Assembly: GCA_911728435.2 (NCBI GenBank)
Contig: OU452205.1
Coordinates: forward strand, 8,934,260 to 8,998,259
Source: Apoderus coryli
Lineage: Eukaryota; Arthropoda; Insecta; Coleoptera; Attelabidae
Direction of reading: 5' to 3'
DNA: 64,000 bases
Within the stretch, counting starts at the first letter, position 1; the number at the start of each line of letters is the position of its first letter. Both the position numbers and the translations under genes were made by a program. Of this stretch, positions 1-11,159 are shown piece by piece. The notes under the pieces were generated by a model, which searched no databases, was not told the origin of the DNA, and saw only the letters and a list, made by a program, of their open reading frames with translations.

Positions 1-424
1 AAACTGTATTTTTATTCATCGGCCTATGACCCACCCACAGATATCAGGAAGCTATTTTCTTCATTCAAAAAGTTCTCACAATATACGAGGATTAAAATAA
101 TGGCCTGCTAGTTACGATGATGATAATATTGTAGTGCTTTTTTTGTAAACTCAGGACTTTAAACTGGAAACTCTGATTTCTGAGTTAATATGACAGTTCT
201 CGATTATTTATGAGATTCGTTTAGTTTCTCAATTCATCATGAATGGTATCACGCCGTATAAATGTCTGGAAACTGTTTCAACTATTTGAAAAATATGGTT
301 CCATTCGAGATTATGGGTTTTATGTCACATTGTTTTTGTTCGGCCTCTGTATGGTGGGAGATGCATTACTATGTATATGTAGATGATACGTGTTTACATA
401 TATTGTTGTATTCTCGCTATGCAA

Positions 425-615
425 ATGCAGGCCGATATTGTAGATTTGTAGATGGGTAACGACTATGGTACTCTGACGACCTCATATTAAGAGCGAAACA
501 AATTTGTCAGTATCTGTCCACGCATGCCTCGGTCTCGTTCCACTGAATTAGACCCAAGCCCTGATAATTTAAACAAAATCCCTTGTGTTGGTAAAACCAG
601 TCATTTTGTCCGCTA
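425..615 (+). mobile_element. mariner-associated fragment
   Basis: About 100 bases here (gccgatattg, gatgggtaacgactat, catattaagag, gaaacaaat, cctcggtct) recur in the same order and orientation at about 56160-56268, inside a mariner 3' end. The segment is therefore probably a scrap of the same mariner family. The overlapping short open frame at 262-459 shows no recognisable domain and I do not call it a gene. The sequence continuing to about 615 has no counterpart at 56 kb. Confidence 0.45.
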
Positions 616-1679
616 TGCCAGGAGATTATTTTATAATATTAATGCTTATCAAATTTTAATCTTAAAAATAACTACATACTATAAATGAGAAACTTTGCGA
701 AACTTAAAACTGCTCTACCTTCTCAATAATTTGTGGATAAAATAGTATGACATCGCTTGGGGTCGCAAGAAATCCCATTGCCTTTAGAGAAAATGTAACC
801 TTACTTGCCAAGATCTTGGAACATAATTGGTATTTTGGGTTTTCACTTTTTTAACTTTTAACCTTCGTTTATCGCTTTTCTAACCAGCCCATTTTTCTCG
901 TAAATCCTCAAAAGTTTTATTATTCTAATCTATACACATTTTTTTTTGTTATGTACCTGAAATAATGTTATTTTTGCCTATGTAAACCGACACATAATAA
1001 TATGATTTTTTTTAATTAAACAGAAAACCTTGAGTTGTGTGTCCCATTAGAATATTTCTGAGACTAGTTCGATTTTAGATTTTTAAATTTCGTTAACAGT
1101 ATTTTCGACTATGGTTTCTTCAAATAAATAATAGTGCCTGCAAAACACTTCCGATTTTACTGAAAGTTGTCTCCAACTTTGTTGTTTTAAATGGGAAACG
1201 CGTTTATTTATTTCATTTTTGGATTTTTAGATTGATGTCAAAATTGACGTTTAATATCCTTGTAAATTTCGTAAGATATTTTGCGATTTGTTAATACAAC
1301 AAGCGGACAATAGACTCAGTCGCAGTCTTCGAGGCAATATTTCAATCTTAAAAAGAAATTGAGATCGAATCGATTATATATTGATACATTTCTTGCATCC
1401 CTATTAATGAAAGAAAGTTGACATTTTGAGCATTCGCGTCAAATTAAAAGTATCCGTTCATTGGGGGTTTTGTTTAAAATAACATTGGTCAAGTCAAATA
1501 GTAATATTTGGCATATTATATGAAAATGTTTTAAATTTTCCGCGCTATAGACGATAACCGTCAATTCATATCATGACCGTGTATAAGTAAAAAAATATCT
1601 GGTAAAAAGAATTGTATTAACATGTCAGGTCACAATATGTACAGACCTACTATAATTTCAATAATAATCAAAAAAAATC
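616..1679. other. No feature seen
   Basis: AT-rich sequence with poly-A and poly-T runs and no open frame, tRNA-like element or terminal repeat that I can support. Confidence 0.6.
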
Positions 1680-1752
1680 ACATGGCTCAGATTTGAATTC
1701 ACAACCTTACGATTACGAAGACTTGACATTAACACATTCTGCCAGATTTAGA
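1680..1752 (-). repeat. Degenerate tRNA-like SINE head
   Basis: Read on the minus strand, this stretch has the spacing of a tRNA-derived promoter: an A-box-like TGGCAGAATGTG, an anticodon-like region, and a degenerate B-box around GAATTCAAATC followed by TGAGCCATG. The T-loop core is imperfect and the acceptor stem does not pair, so this is not a functional tRNA gene. A decayed SINE head is the best reading; chance similarity is possible. Confidence 0.35.
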
Positions 1753-3285
1753 AGTGAATAGTAGTAAAATAAAAGTACAAATTAGGAGTTTTTTTTAAGG
1801 TTTTAATATTTTTGTAATATTATTGTGGAAGTTAAATTAGTTAAATTTTTTATAAAATGAAAAATCTAATCTAACCCACGACCTGATCTGAATATTTAAC
1901 TATATGTAGAACACATGCCATATTTTAGACTTGTTTTGCTTTGGAGACGATCTACACAGCCTGAAACTCGTTTTGGTTGAAGATTAGAGTGAATAAGAGC
2001 TAACAAGTTCTATTATAGTTAAAGTGGTCACCAATGATATTAAAAATTAAATTAAAAGAACAGTCGAATATCAATATAATTTGGAGAAGCTATTAGTTAC
2101 ATAAAAAAAAATATTTTCATTGGGAAAATTCTTTTCGCCGTCTAATTTAGTCGGAAAAAATTATACGTCAATCTATGCGTCATTTTTTGAAGACTATGGC
2201 ACAACAGCATGTCCTGATGAAAACTGAATAGAGTCGAAACTTTGACGTAGAATTCTAATTTCTGTTTTATTATTTCGTTTTTATGTCTGACGAATTAGAC
2301 AAGTTGTGACAAATTGATAGAATAGACATAAGGCCCGATGTACGTATGGACAATGAACATTAATTTTAAAATACCAGCGTCTATGAATTAAATTTAAATT
2401 ACCACGTTACGTTACATAAGCCAACTTTATACGTCAAGTAAAGCCAAAGTAACACGCTCTTAGTTTAAACAAGACAAAAACACATTTCGCTAACATCTTT
2501 CTTCAGTAAGTATTTAGACAAAAATAAAAAGAAAACTGCCTCACACTTTACAGATTTATTATTTGTATCGTGTGTGTTAAACGTGGTGCCGCTTAAAAAT
2601 GTTAAGTTATTTCATCGTAATGTAAATATATATCTCTCTTTACCATATTATTTACTTTAAAGAATTTGTGAATGTAAATGAATAAAATGGTGAAGTGTAT
2701 TTTCTTATCCTGAAAAACACCTGTGTGGCTAAAAAAAATTGCTGTAAGTGGAGAAAGAGAGGACGAGAAATAAGCTTATTTTCTGCTAAGCATTTATTTT
2801 GTGCAAATTTATCAAATAGACATTAGCGTGGACTAATATTTTTAAGCATATATTTTGACTATAAATTAATAACTATGAAAGTACCTATCTATTTCCTTTC
2901 AGGAAGTTGAGTTCGACGAAAGGTTTTCTTACTCATCATATTCGCAAAGTATTAATTATTCGTAATACGTGCCTAATACCACCTCTGCTGCTAAAGCTGT
3001 TGGGAAGAAAATAAGTTAAGCTTTATTATTTTTATTTTGGCTGCTAAAGTTCCAAAAATGTATACTATATAACTGTCAGTATCACAGACAGCAGATATCT
3101 AATAGTTATCATTGCAGACATTCTTATCGATTCCAGGATTGGCGACTGTACTACTGAATAATCTCACAACAATAATTGATTAATAAAGTATTATTAAAAT
3201 GGTTTTAAATAGGTTAATGTTTGGTAAGTATCTAGTAGGTACACAAAATTGGTCTTATTTCATTTATATTGATTTTACTATTAAG
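1753..3285. other. No feature seen
   Basis: AT-rich, with scattered homopolymer runs and stop codons in all frames. No domain, RNA or repeat structure recognised. Confidence 0.55.
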
Positions 3286-3330
3286 GAGGACATTTTTCGA
3301 CCTCAGCTGAACTAATCATCAGTTTTCTAA
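3286..3330 (-). ncRNA. Decayed hammerhead-like core, left arm
   Basis: On the minus strand: CTGATGA, then an imperfect stem II, then GAAA followed by AATGTC. It is the partner of the better-preserved core at 5130-5175. Stem II no longer pairs well and the base after GAAA is A instead of C. It is probably inactive, but it shows that both arms of the inverted element carried the motif. Confidence 0.4.
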
Positions 3331-3565
3331 AATACGGAGTCAAACATAGCTACAAATTAACCATATTATGTGTAATGGGAATAATTATACAATTTGTTAA
3401 AACACATACCAACTTTAGTGGTCGAACATATTTTATATAATTCCAGCTTAGTATCATTGATTGATTAGACGTTGACCAAACGAACTCAACATTGATCTTC
3501 TCTTTATTGTTTTTAAATAACTTATTTTTATTACTCATTCAACCAGTTAAATTAGCCAAATATTA
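3288..3565 (-). repeat. Left arm of an inverted-repeat element
   Basis: This arm is the reverse complement of 4927-5180, with many substitutions but continuous collinear similarity. Shared words include aaaatacggagtcaaacat, agctacaaa, cttctctttattg and aaccagttaaatta. The inner end of the arm coincides with the left end of the Tc1-like insertion at 3566. The outer end carries a hammerhead-like core. Inverted partial copies are a known configuration of Penelope-like retroelements; a foldback DNA element is the alternative. Confidence 0.7.
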
Positions 3566-3729
3566 TTGTTTGGCAAATCGCTCTGTAACAGCGCGGCGTC
3601 GGTAAGGGGAATGCAGTTCTAATAAAACATGGCTGATTTCATTCATAAAATTTCCAGCGGCGTGCTTTGTAAAAGTTTAGTAATAATTAATAAACATTTA
3701 TGTGTTATTAAAAATCATCAGTGTCGCTG

Positions 3730-4010
3730 TCCTCATCTTGTCCTAAAGTTATTAAAATGTGCTCAATTTCCTCCAAAATTCTTCTTCCAACTCCTTAACA
3801 TGTCGGCAAAAACTATTTCAATCATTACTGGATATTAAAAACTTCTTTTAATGTAGTTAGGTTGAAATTTCCGGTTGTATTGCGGGTTCTTATATATTAA
3901 ATTTAAGTTTTGCGTAAGTTAACTCTATTGGGTTTAACTCGCACATATACGGAGGCGTTCTAAGAGATGTTTTTTTAAATCGAACTACCCTGCTTTTTTT
4001 AGCCAATAAA
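3730..4010 (-). pseudogene. Tc1-like transposase C-terminal relic
   Basis: Homologous to the clearer relic at 21225-21546: the minus strand encodes the same Trp-Leu-Lys-Lys stretch and the segment running into the Pro-Pro-Tyr C-terminal region of a DDE transposase, with substitutions and frame breaks. The acidic tail is cut off by the copy-1 deletion near 3720. No N-terminal DNA-binding or first catalytic Asp region is present anywhere in the element. Confidence 0.55.
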
Positions 4011-4351
4011 ATTGCATCTTTTTGTTTCTTTTAAATGATATACGAGACTTCATAGTTTTAGTTTTAGAAATATCAAAAATCGAGAACGGTATTGAAAAAT
4101 TTATTGTTCCGAGGATTTTTGGACACTCTGTAATTTTGGTATAGTGTTAACTTATGTCACGATTATGTTGTTACTCTTTAAAATACCCAAATTCTAAGTA
4201 GATGCAATAAAAATTTCCAGTTTTGATGCCTTAATAAACAACAAACAATGTGTAAGCTTATATTTCTACAAGAACAAAAAAAAAATTGTTTTGAACCTAA
4301 AACACTAATATAACAGAACACTAAAAATGCAATAATAATTTGATATAATAT

Positions 4352-4627
4352 TTGATAATATTGCAACTCTTACACGACAACAAAAGTATAAATAATAACA
4401 CCACTCTGCCACTGGCTGATTCAATATTACTACGAGGGGCGCCAACAATTGCGGGGAAGAACTCAGTTTCCACCAATTGCGACTTGAACACACGCATGGC
4501 GACAAAACGTGCGAGGGTCTACGCACCAATTAGGATTCAGGCGGCGTCTAACCACCTATTTCGCGTGGTATTGCCGATTTTACAGAAGATCGTAATTTCT
4601 TTTCCCTACTTTAATATTCAGTGGTAA
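4352..4627 (+). other. 91-codon ORF shared by both Tc1-like copies
   Basis: An open frame of 91 codons inside the element, antisense to the transposase relic. Copy 2 has the same ORF at 20610-20885 on its minus strand, also 91 codons. The two differ by substitutions and by two indels of exactly three bases each. No domain, signal peptide or motif is recognised. It could be a chance frame in a young pair of copies; the frame-preserving indels are the only hint of constraint. Confidence 0.3.
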
Positions 4628-4926
4628 AAATCTTAGTTATTAAATAAAAATAAAACAAACAACCACTTAAAAATGCTGAGCTTTTTTCATTATTATTATT
4701 ATTTGTAATTGTAAAAAATCGATTTTCAAGTTAATACTACTTCTTTTCTAGAACTTGTTTTTTTGTAGATAAATTTGGCAATATAGGATTTTGTTGTCCG
4801 CATTCCTTTCGTTGTCACAGATTCGTTTGCCAAGCAATAGGTACATTATGTTATGCTGCTGTGTTTGAGCTTCCCCAAAAGTCAATGTTTATTTAGTTCG
4901 TTGTATAGTCGTTGAGTAATTTTGTT

Positions 4927-5180
4927 ATAATATTGGACTAATTTAACTGGTTTAATGAATAATAAAAATAAGTTATTTAAAAACAATAAAGAGAAGATCT
5001 ACTAGATGAGTTCATTTGGTCAACATCTAATCAATACTTAGAATTATTATGTGGGTATGTATTTTGAAAAATTCGATAATATCCATTACATGTATCGTTA
5101 GTTTGTAGCTATGTTTGACTCCGTATTTTAAAAAACTGATGATGACTTCATCTGAAGTCGAAACATGTTTTCTTCAATAG
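4927..5180 (+). repeat. Right arm of the inverted-repeat element
   Basis: Reverse-complement partner of 3288-3565. The bases between the end of the Tc1-like insertion (4839) and this arm form the original loop. It ends outward in the hammerhead-like core and then tagtggacgaggcag, a word resembling the tails found after other hammerhead-like cores here. Confidence 0.7.
5130..5175 (+). ncRNA. Hammerhead-ribozyme-like core
   Basis: The core CTGATGA (5136-5142) is followed by stem II GACTTC/GAAGTC (6 bp, loop ATCT), then GAAA (5160-5163) and CATGTT. Both invariant hammerhead boxes are intact. Helix III could be only the A-C/G-T pairs within AACATGTT, the reduced form known from hammerheads of Penelope-like retroelements, which are thought to cleave as dimers. 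Stem I is weak (A-rich against T-rich). A putative cleavage site would follow GTT. Confidence 0.6.
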
Positions 5181-5199
5181 TTTAGAACCAATTAAAAAT

Positions 5200-5741
5200 T
5201 TAGTGGACGAGGCAGTTTATTTTAATATTGACAGTGGCTTTTATATATTTATATATTTTAGTAAATCATGACAAAAACTAGAGATAGTATGCAACAAGCA
5301 AAAAGCTTGTATTCCTTATTTCAGATAGATTAATTGGATCCAAAAATGCAAATACGAGTATGTACTATTATGAATTATTCACAACGGACAAATAAAAAAA
5401 AACTTAAATCTCATTAGAATGAAATTACCTGCGGCATAATTTTGATTAAAATGCCACAAAACATCAAATTTCAGAAAATCTAGGTTGAAGCCTTAAATCT
5501 AATTGTTGCCGGTAAGCTGTAATTAATACATAACAGTTCTTTTCGAACCAACACAACCTTTAATAATTTGTATACCACAATATAATTTTCTTACAATTCA
5601 AAGGTTTTCTTGTTAACTTTTTTTTGTAGACAGTTGTGGACAGGCGCGATCTTCATCACCACTTAAGACACTATTTTAACTGCCATAGATTTGTCTATTC
5701 TAAATGTCATATCTATATTACACCGTGCCGTTTTTAAGATA
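5200..5741. other. No gene seen
   Basis: AT-rich sequence after the inverted-repeat arm. The last ~130 bases before 5742 may belong to the DNA element whose end lies at 5742-5772, but I see no coding remnant. Confidence 0.45.
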
Positions 5742-5772
5742 TAAGGCTGTCTCAAGATAAATGGACCACCCA
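5742..5772. mobile_element. Terminal inverted repeat of a DNA element
   Basis: The end ggctgtctcaagataaatgg plus accaccc, abutting a TA-containing sequence, is the reverse complement (with one or two differences) of 23694-23726. Such a terminus with TATA next to the outer CCC is typical of Tc1/mariner-type ends. The opposite terminus was not found nearby, so both sites look like solo ends of degraded elements of one family. Confidence 0.6.
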
Positions 5773-6318
5773 GTATAATACTTTAGTGTGTGCTGAAAAA
5801 AAAATCCTTTAAATTAAATGTAGTGAATAAATAAGATTGATTAGTATGCACGAATTCTTGCTAGTGGCAACAATAATTCTTGATTCATTGATGGCAATTG
5901 AAATCTTATTTTGTCAACTTCTGTGAATAAATCCCAATTGGAACAATAATACAAAATACGATTAATATCACAAATGTCCCCACAGAGATGCAAAAGTCTT
6001 TAGGTCAGCCACTTGCACAAATCAGAAGGAAATAATAAATTAAATCGCCCTTTTCATAGGCGTATAAACGTTACATTAATTCCATACTCATTACTCAATC
6101 AATAACTAATATATTCATCTTATCTTGATTATATTCGTTTAAACTTATTTAACTTCGATACGTTTTCAACGAGAATTGCAGATTGAAAAAATAAAATTTT
6201 ATAAGTTAACCAATATACAATTATTTATATTTGGTTATCATAATTTTAGATGCGTATCTTAACATTTAATTAGATAAAGAATTCTCATCCACTTTGATCT
6301 TTGCTTAATATATTAGGT
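5773..6318. other. No feature seen
   Basis: AT-rich spacer between the solo terminal repeat and the mariner relic. Confidence 0.5.
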
Positions 6319-6319
6319 A

Positions 6320-7150
6320 ATTCAATAAGTCCGTAGGATGACACATAGATGGCGTTACTAAATTTTTATTTTGAACCTTGTAAATAGAGCAATATTTGTT
6401 TTGGTTATAATTATTTTAAAATTATGTGCGCAAAACTAAAATTAACTCCTGAACTGTTTTGCTACTCTATGAAACGCTTTATAACAAGTATCAAGTTTTC
6501 GTGCCCTAAAAATTAATGCTCTGCAAAAACTGATCACGTAAGATCCTTATATAACATACTCTGAGATTGACATATCCCTAGGCAGTAGTTCCATCAGTAC
6601 ACATAAAATATTACATGAACACTTAGCTGTGCAAACGGGTTTTTCTCGTTGAATCCCACACAATTTAAGCCGAAAAAGATGCGAGTGTCAATTGATCAAA
6701 AAATGCAATGCCGGTACTTCAAAATACATTTATTGTAACACATGACAAATTATGGATCTGTACGGATGAGCTGGAAGGTATAAACAGCAATCCACTGTAT
6801 GTGTGTTTTAAGATAATCCTAATTCAGGAAAAATAGTTCTCGATGGAAGCACTATAAAACATAAAATGGCGGTTTGTCGCCACTGACCCTTTAGGAGAAA
6901 GTAGAACGGTCAATTCTGATTGGTACACATTAATTGGTTTGCATGAAATTCTTGGTTATTAAGGAAAAAAACAATCATTACGGGCGCTCACACATCTGTT
7001 TGCCGCTCAACATTGGTAGGTCATCCGTCGTAAAGTCCTAATTTTGCACCTAATGAAATTTTCGTCGGCAGAAGAAGCCATATAAGCAACCGAAGGCCAT
7101 GTTTTGACCTTGTGTGAAGCAAATAATCATAAAAGTGAATATTTTGAATT
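6320..7150 (+). pseudogene. mariner transposase relic
   Basis: Readable blocks occur in mariner order. Near 6540-6680 there is an ILHEHLAV block followed by IPHNLS, the helix-turn-helix end and linker of mariner transposases. Near 6890-6950 there is TVNSDWYT, and near 6985-7055 SHTS followed by LVGHPS and SPNFAPNEIF, equivalent to the GHPPYSPDLAP region around the third catalytic Asp. An SSAEEA-like block follows at about 7070. Blocks lie in different frames with stop codons. The left end near 6320 (aattcaataagtccgtagg) resembles a mariner terminus. Long dead. Confidence 0.8.
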
Positions 7151-7438
7151 TTGATTTATTTATTCTTGGTCTTCTTTTAGCACTTTACAATTGAGATATT
7201 TTTTTATTTAAGTCCCGTTTTATTAAAATGTTTCTGTGAACAGAACCGATACACCTTCTAAGCAAAGATAAATATGAATTAATTGAAGCGGCTGTCTGGT
7301 AAAGATACAGCGTTTGACCGACAAACTCTCGAGTTTTCAAATCTTTGTTTCGTTACAAGCTCAAACAACTTTAGGCACGGTTTGTTGGTAATTTAACTAT
7401 TTCAATGGGGTCAACAAAATGTTGTGTAGAGGCATATA

Positions 7439-7745
7439 AAGGGTGTCCCAAAATTAACGCAAGATTTGAATGAAATAGAAAACACAGTTTTTAATAATTT
7501 CATTCATGTGGCTGAATTTCCTTGATGCAGCGTTCAATCTCCTCCTTTATTGCAATATTATTATATTGGTTGTGGGCTTGATGACATAGACCTGAGATTT
7601 GAAATAAACCCATAAAAAGAAATCTAATGGTGTTAAATCATACGATCTAAAGGGCCAATTCTGATCACCGAAACGAGAGAGTACACGACCTGGAAATGTC
7701 TCATGCAGTAATTGAAGTATTTTCATTTGCAATTCTTGTGCATTA
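7439..7745 (-). pseudogene. Tc1/mariner transposase 3' end with terminal repeat
   Basis: The minus strand encodes LQLLHETFPGRV, a QNWP block, DLTPLDFFLW (third catalytic Asp region) and KSQVYVIKP, then a frameshift to EEIERCIKEIQPH and a stop. It ends at the left in gtgtcccaaaattaacgc, a terminal inverted repeat also seen at 36300. This is the same family as 36299-37364, which retains the opposite end. The element is 5'-truncated at about 7745. Confidence 0.85.
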
Positions 7746-7811
7746 GGCTACTAAGTAACAACAATAGATAGAGAATAATTAATATTAATATTTGCCAAAA
7801 AATAATATTAT

Positions 7812-8900
7812 TTCTCCCTTACAATTCGGATTTGCCGAAGGTAAAAGCACTAATCATGCCATAGCTCTTTTAACCCAAAAAAATATATACTTCTTTAGAT
7901 CAGGGACGACCTTGTACGGGTGTGTTTATAGATCTGACCAAGGCCTTTGACACTGTCAGTCATGAAGTATTATTAAAAAAATTAGAGGAAATTGGTCCGA
8001 TACTATTTAATATATATGTAAATGACTTGCTGAGTCTTGATCTGCCGGGAAGTTCACTGTCATTCGCAGATGATACCGTATTTTTCGTGGAAGGAGCATC
8101 ATGGCAAGAGGTGGAAGACAAGGTAAAGATGGGGTTTTAGATAATAGAGCAATGGTTTGATAAATATCTGTTAACGATCATCTTCCAAAAAACTGATTAT
8201 GTTCCTTTTACCAATAGTGTAGCTACGCAAACCGAAACAAATAAGATCACCATTAATCTAATGCAGAGAGAGGCGAGTTTTGATGTGAGCAGGGCTGATC
8301 ATGTTAAGTATCTCGGTATTATACTCGATCGGCATCTAAGATGGGATATTCATGTTCAAGCTCTGGTCAAAAAGATTCGTTCGTTTTTGTATATCTTTAA
8401 AAATACAAAAAAAAAAATTAACAGCAAAAGAAAATCTTAATTGTATTATAGTTTAGTACAGTCTCTATTATCCTATGGAATTGTGGGTTGTGGTGGAGCA
8501 TATAGAGGCAATCTAGAACCTTTGGTAATCGTACAAAAAAGAATATTAAAAATAATCTTTGATTTAGATACTCGATTCCCGACAGAAAATTTGTTTAAAC
8601 TAGCTGATCTGTTGACCATAACACAGTTGTTTTATAGGAGTGCTGTTCTCCAACTTAATAACTCGAAGACATTTTTAGGGACGCCAGACCACGGTTACGT
8701 GATACGGTACGTGATAAGAAAAAAGAGATTATACGGGAACCTACATGTAAAAAGACAATCGAACAGAGGTCATTTACCTTTATTGGTCATAGGCTCTTTA
8801 ATCAAATGCCAGTGGAATTGAAAAATAAAGCGAATTTAAAAATTTTTAAATCAAAACTTTCAAGTTGGTTAAGGGGTCAAAACATTGAGTTTATGCGTTG
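7812..8900 (+). pseudogene. LINE (non-LTR) reverse transcriptase relic
   Basis: Reverse transcriptase blocks in order: QFGFAEGKST at about 7820, then after a frameshift FIDLTKAFDTVSH (motif A with its Asp), PILFNIYVNDLL, and FADDTVFF (motif C, the catalytic Asp pair) near 8080. An in-frame TAG follows and the frame then continues through KYLGIILD near 8310. The C-terminal thumb-like region (QKRILKIIFDL, then FIGHRLFNQMP) runs to a stop near 8900. About 55 residues between motif A and PILFN, including the PQG block, are missing at one clean junction. Jockey/CR1-like by motif style; the clade is not proven. Confidence 0.88.
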
Positions 8901-9269
8901 AAGCTGGTTCTGTCTGTTTCCCTCTATCATCATTATATACAGTTTGGTTACTTTATTTTGTTCTAATATTTATTGTTTATCTTTGAATAGGAATTTTCGT
9001 TACTATTATAATTTAAGTTTTTGTTCCTAATTTTGAAAATATTACCAAGTTTATAAGTTCAAGTAATTAAAAAGTGCGTGGAGAGTTTTTAGAGTGTCTG
9101 TAGGAGGTGAACAAACTTCGCAAAGTTTTTACATCCTGCAGGCACCATTCTCCCTCCCTATTATTTATTTATTTATAAATTATTAGAGTAAGTTAATAAT
9201 TTTGTTATATTATGTAATTTATGGAAATAAATAAAATAAATAAAAAAATAAAATAAAAACAAATAAATC
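8901..9269 (+). repeat. LINE 3' UTR and A/TAAA-rich tail
   Basis: Follows the RT stop directly. It holds a 3' untranslated region with a direct-looking pair (cttcgcaaag near 9115) and ends in an imperfect run of AAAT/TAAA units (9224-9269), the simple-repeat tail typical of several LINE clades. Confidence 0.65.
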
Positions 9270-10017
9270 CAGTAGTTTATACGGTTGTGTTATAATATAT
9301 AATATTAGGTAATTATAGTTAAAAAAAATAACTACACCAATGCATTTCTATGTTGTAAGTTGTTGCAGTAATAATAATAGGAATACAAAGTAGAAACTTC
9401 AGAGATGCATTTTACACATAAATTGACAGTAATTGATATAAACATACCATATTTGTACACAGTGCTATCACACATGTCTCGTTGTGTATCTTTCTTTACA
9501 AATATATTAATATACATTATAATATAAAACAAATCCAGTTCAAATCTACTATTTGAGGAATCTGTGTTATTTTGATTGTTATATTATAGTGTTGTATTCT
9601 ATTAATCCTTGAACAACAATGTATGTATTCTATATCTAATATCTCTGTTAAATCTAGTTTTTTATTTCATATTCTTTCTCATCTTTAGATAGAAACAATG
9701 TGAACATATTAAACTTTAAGACGTCAGATGTTGAGCTAAATTCCTCTTACTTCTTATAGAATAAAAACATGCAGCTATTTAATAAAGGCCTGTCTTATTG
9801 TTTATCATAGGCTATTTTATGAAGATACATAACAGATTAATTCCAGATAGCCAGGAACGTTGTTTAATTAGCAATAGGCGAACTGTTAATTATTCTAGGT
9901 ATACTTAGGTGATATAATTTGACCTTTAAATATTGTAAAAAATCTTATTTTACGAGGTTGAGTTTATTGACTGTTTTATTACAACATTGAATTTCTCACC
10001 ATTGGCATCTCTCCATG
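9270..10017. other. No feature seen
   Basis: AT-rich spacer between two convergent LINE tails. Short frames here show no domain. Confidence 0.55.
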
Positions 10018-10935
10018 ACAGTTATTTATTTATTTATTTAAGATACAACTGCCCTGACAGAATATATCCAATTAAAGGGCAGGTACAGAAACAATAATAA
10101 ATATTGACATTACACATTATACACTAAACAACAATTACTTAAATTTAAGTGAAGTCTGTTTTGACTGCAACATTGATATAATCCGTTCAAGTCATTCTGT
10201 AAGTCCAAGCAGTCCAGGTCAGAGATAATACAGGAATAAATTTTAAAGTCATCGGCAAACAATAACGAGTCACACGTGAGTCCACATGTGGTATCATTTA
10301 TAAAACACATACATATAAGTGGGCCCAACACTGACCCCTGCGGAACACCAGAGGTTGCACAGACATTGACAGATCTAAACCCTCGATATTCAAAATACGG
10401 TTCTCGAAATATAAGGCAAAGAACGATAAGAGATAAATAAATAAATAAATAGATAAATAAAATATACCACCCCTATCCAACTTTTCAGCAACGTATTGAG
10501 ATAAGACAGCAAGGTTGGTAGACGTAGATCCCATGAAAAAATCCATGTTGAACAGGGGATATAATGCGCTTCACATGCTCAAACATTATTTTATGTAAAA
10601 CCACTTCAAAGGATTTGGCAAAATTGGACTGTATGGAGATAGGCCGGTAATTTTCAATGCGTTGCCTATCATCCTTTTTATAAATCGGACTCATCCTCGA
10701 CAGCTTCCAAATGACCGGGAATTCACCATTCTTTAATGAAAGGTTAAATATGACAGAAAATGGCTTAGCTAGTACAGCAGCACAATCCCTAACAAAAAAT
10801 GAAGGAATGCCGGCAGAACCACTTGTGAGTCGAGACTTTAAGGATAAAAGCGTTCCAAGAACATCCTCCTAGCTGACGCCCACTATTAGGAGAGGCTGAA
10901 CATTATTGCCGTCAGCAGACACCGGATTAAAAATT
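10018..10935 (-). pseudogene. LINE reverse transcriptase relic with TAAA tail
   Basis: Read on the minus strand from about 10930: a block ending NGEFPVIWKLSRMSPIYKK, then ENYRPISIQSNFAKSFE and HGFFHG, which are the fingers and motif 1-2 region. After a frame change come STSTNLAVLSQYV, then after a simple repeat FENRILNIEGL. After another frameshift the VPQG-equivalent gives a GPLICMCFIND-like block and LLFADDFKIYS (motif C). The ORF then jumps to 3' UTR and ends in a (TAAA)n run at 10020-10038. Motif A is absent; the (TAAA)n-type array at 10432-10468 sits in its place. Different family from 7812-8900. Confidence 0.87.
10432..10468. repeat. Simple repeat replacing RT motif A
   Basis: An array of AAAT/GATA units interrupts the LINE RT reading where the first catalytic Asp motif should be. 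It interrupts coding sequence and is separate from the element's own tail at 10020-10038. Confidence 0.7.
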
Positions 10936-11159
10936 AAATCATTAATTTTATTAAAATTAAATTATTAATTAATTAAAATTTGTCTGTATTTCTTATTTAT
11001 TTTTGTATTATTCATTTTTCGTTCTAATGGAAGTTTATTAGACAAAACAGATCAACATTTTTATTTATGCGTGGCTAGTGGCGTACCAATAACAAATTAG
11101 TGGACCTCACCTTAGAATTTTTCATAGACAATTATAACTGTTTTTACATAAATTGATAT

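Larger units (their letters stand above)
3566..4837 (-). mobile_element. Tc1-like DNA transposon, copy 1 (deleted)
   Basis: The element starts with TTGTTTGGCAAA and ends with TTTGCCAAGCAA, imperfect terminal inverted repeats. It is flanked on both sides by TA (3564-3565 and 4838-4839), the target duplication expected of the Tc1/mariner superfamily. It is the inverted counterpart of 20404-22077, at roughly 90% identity by eye. At 1272 bp it lacks about 400 bp present in copy 2: the transposase C-terminal tail, its stop codon and the following untranslated part. Only the 3' end of a transposase gene is present, so the element cannot be autonomous. Confidence 0.85.
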
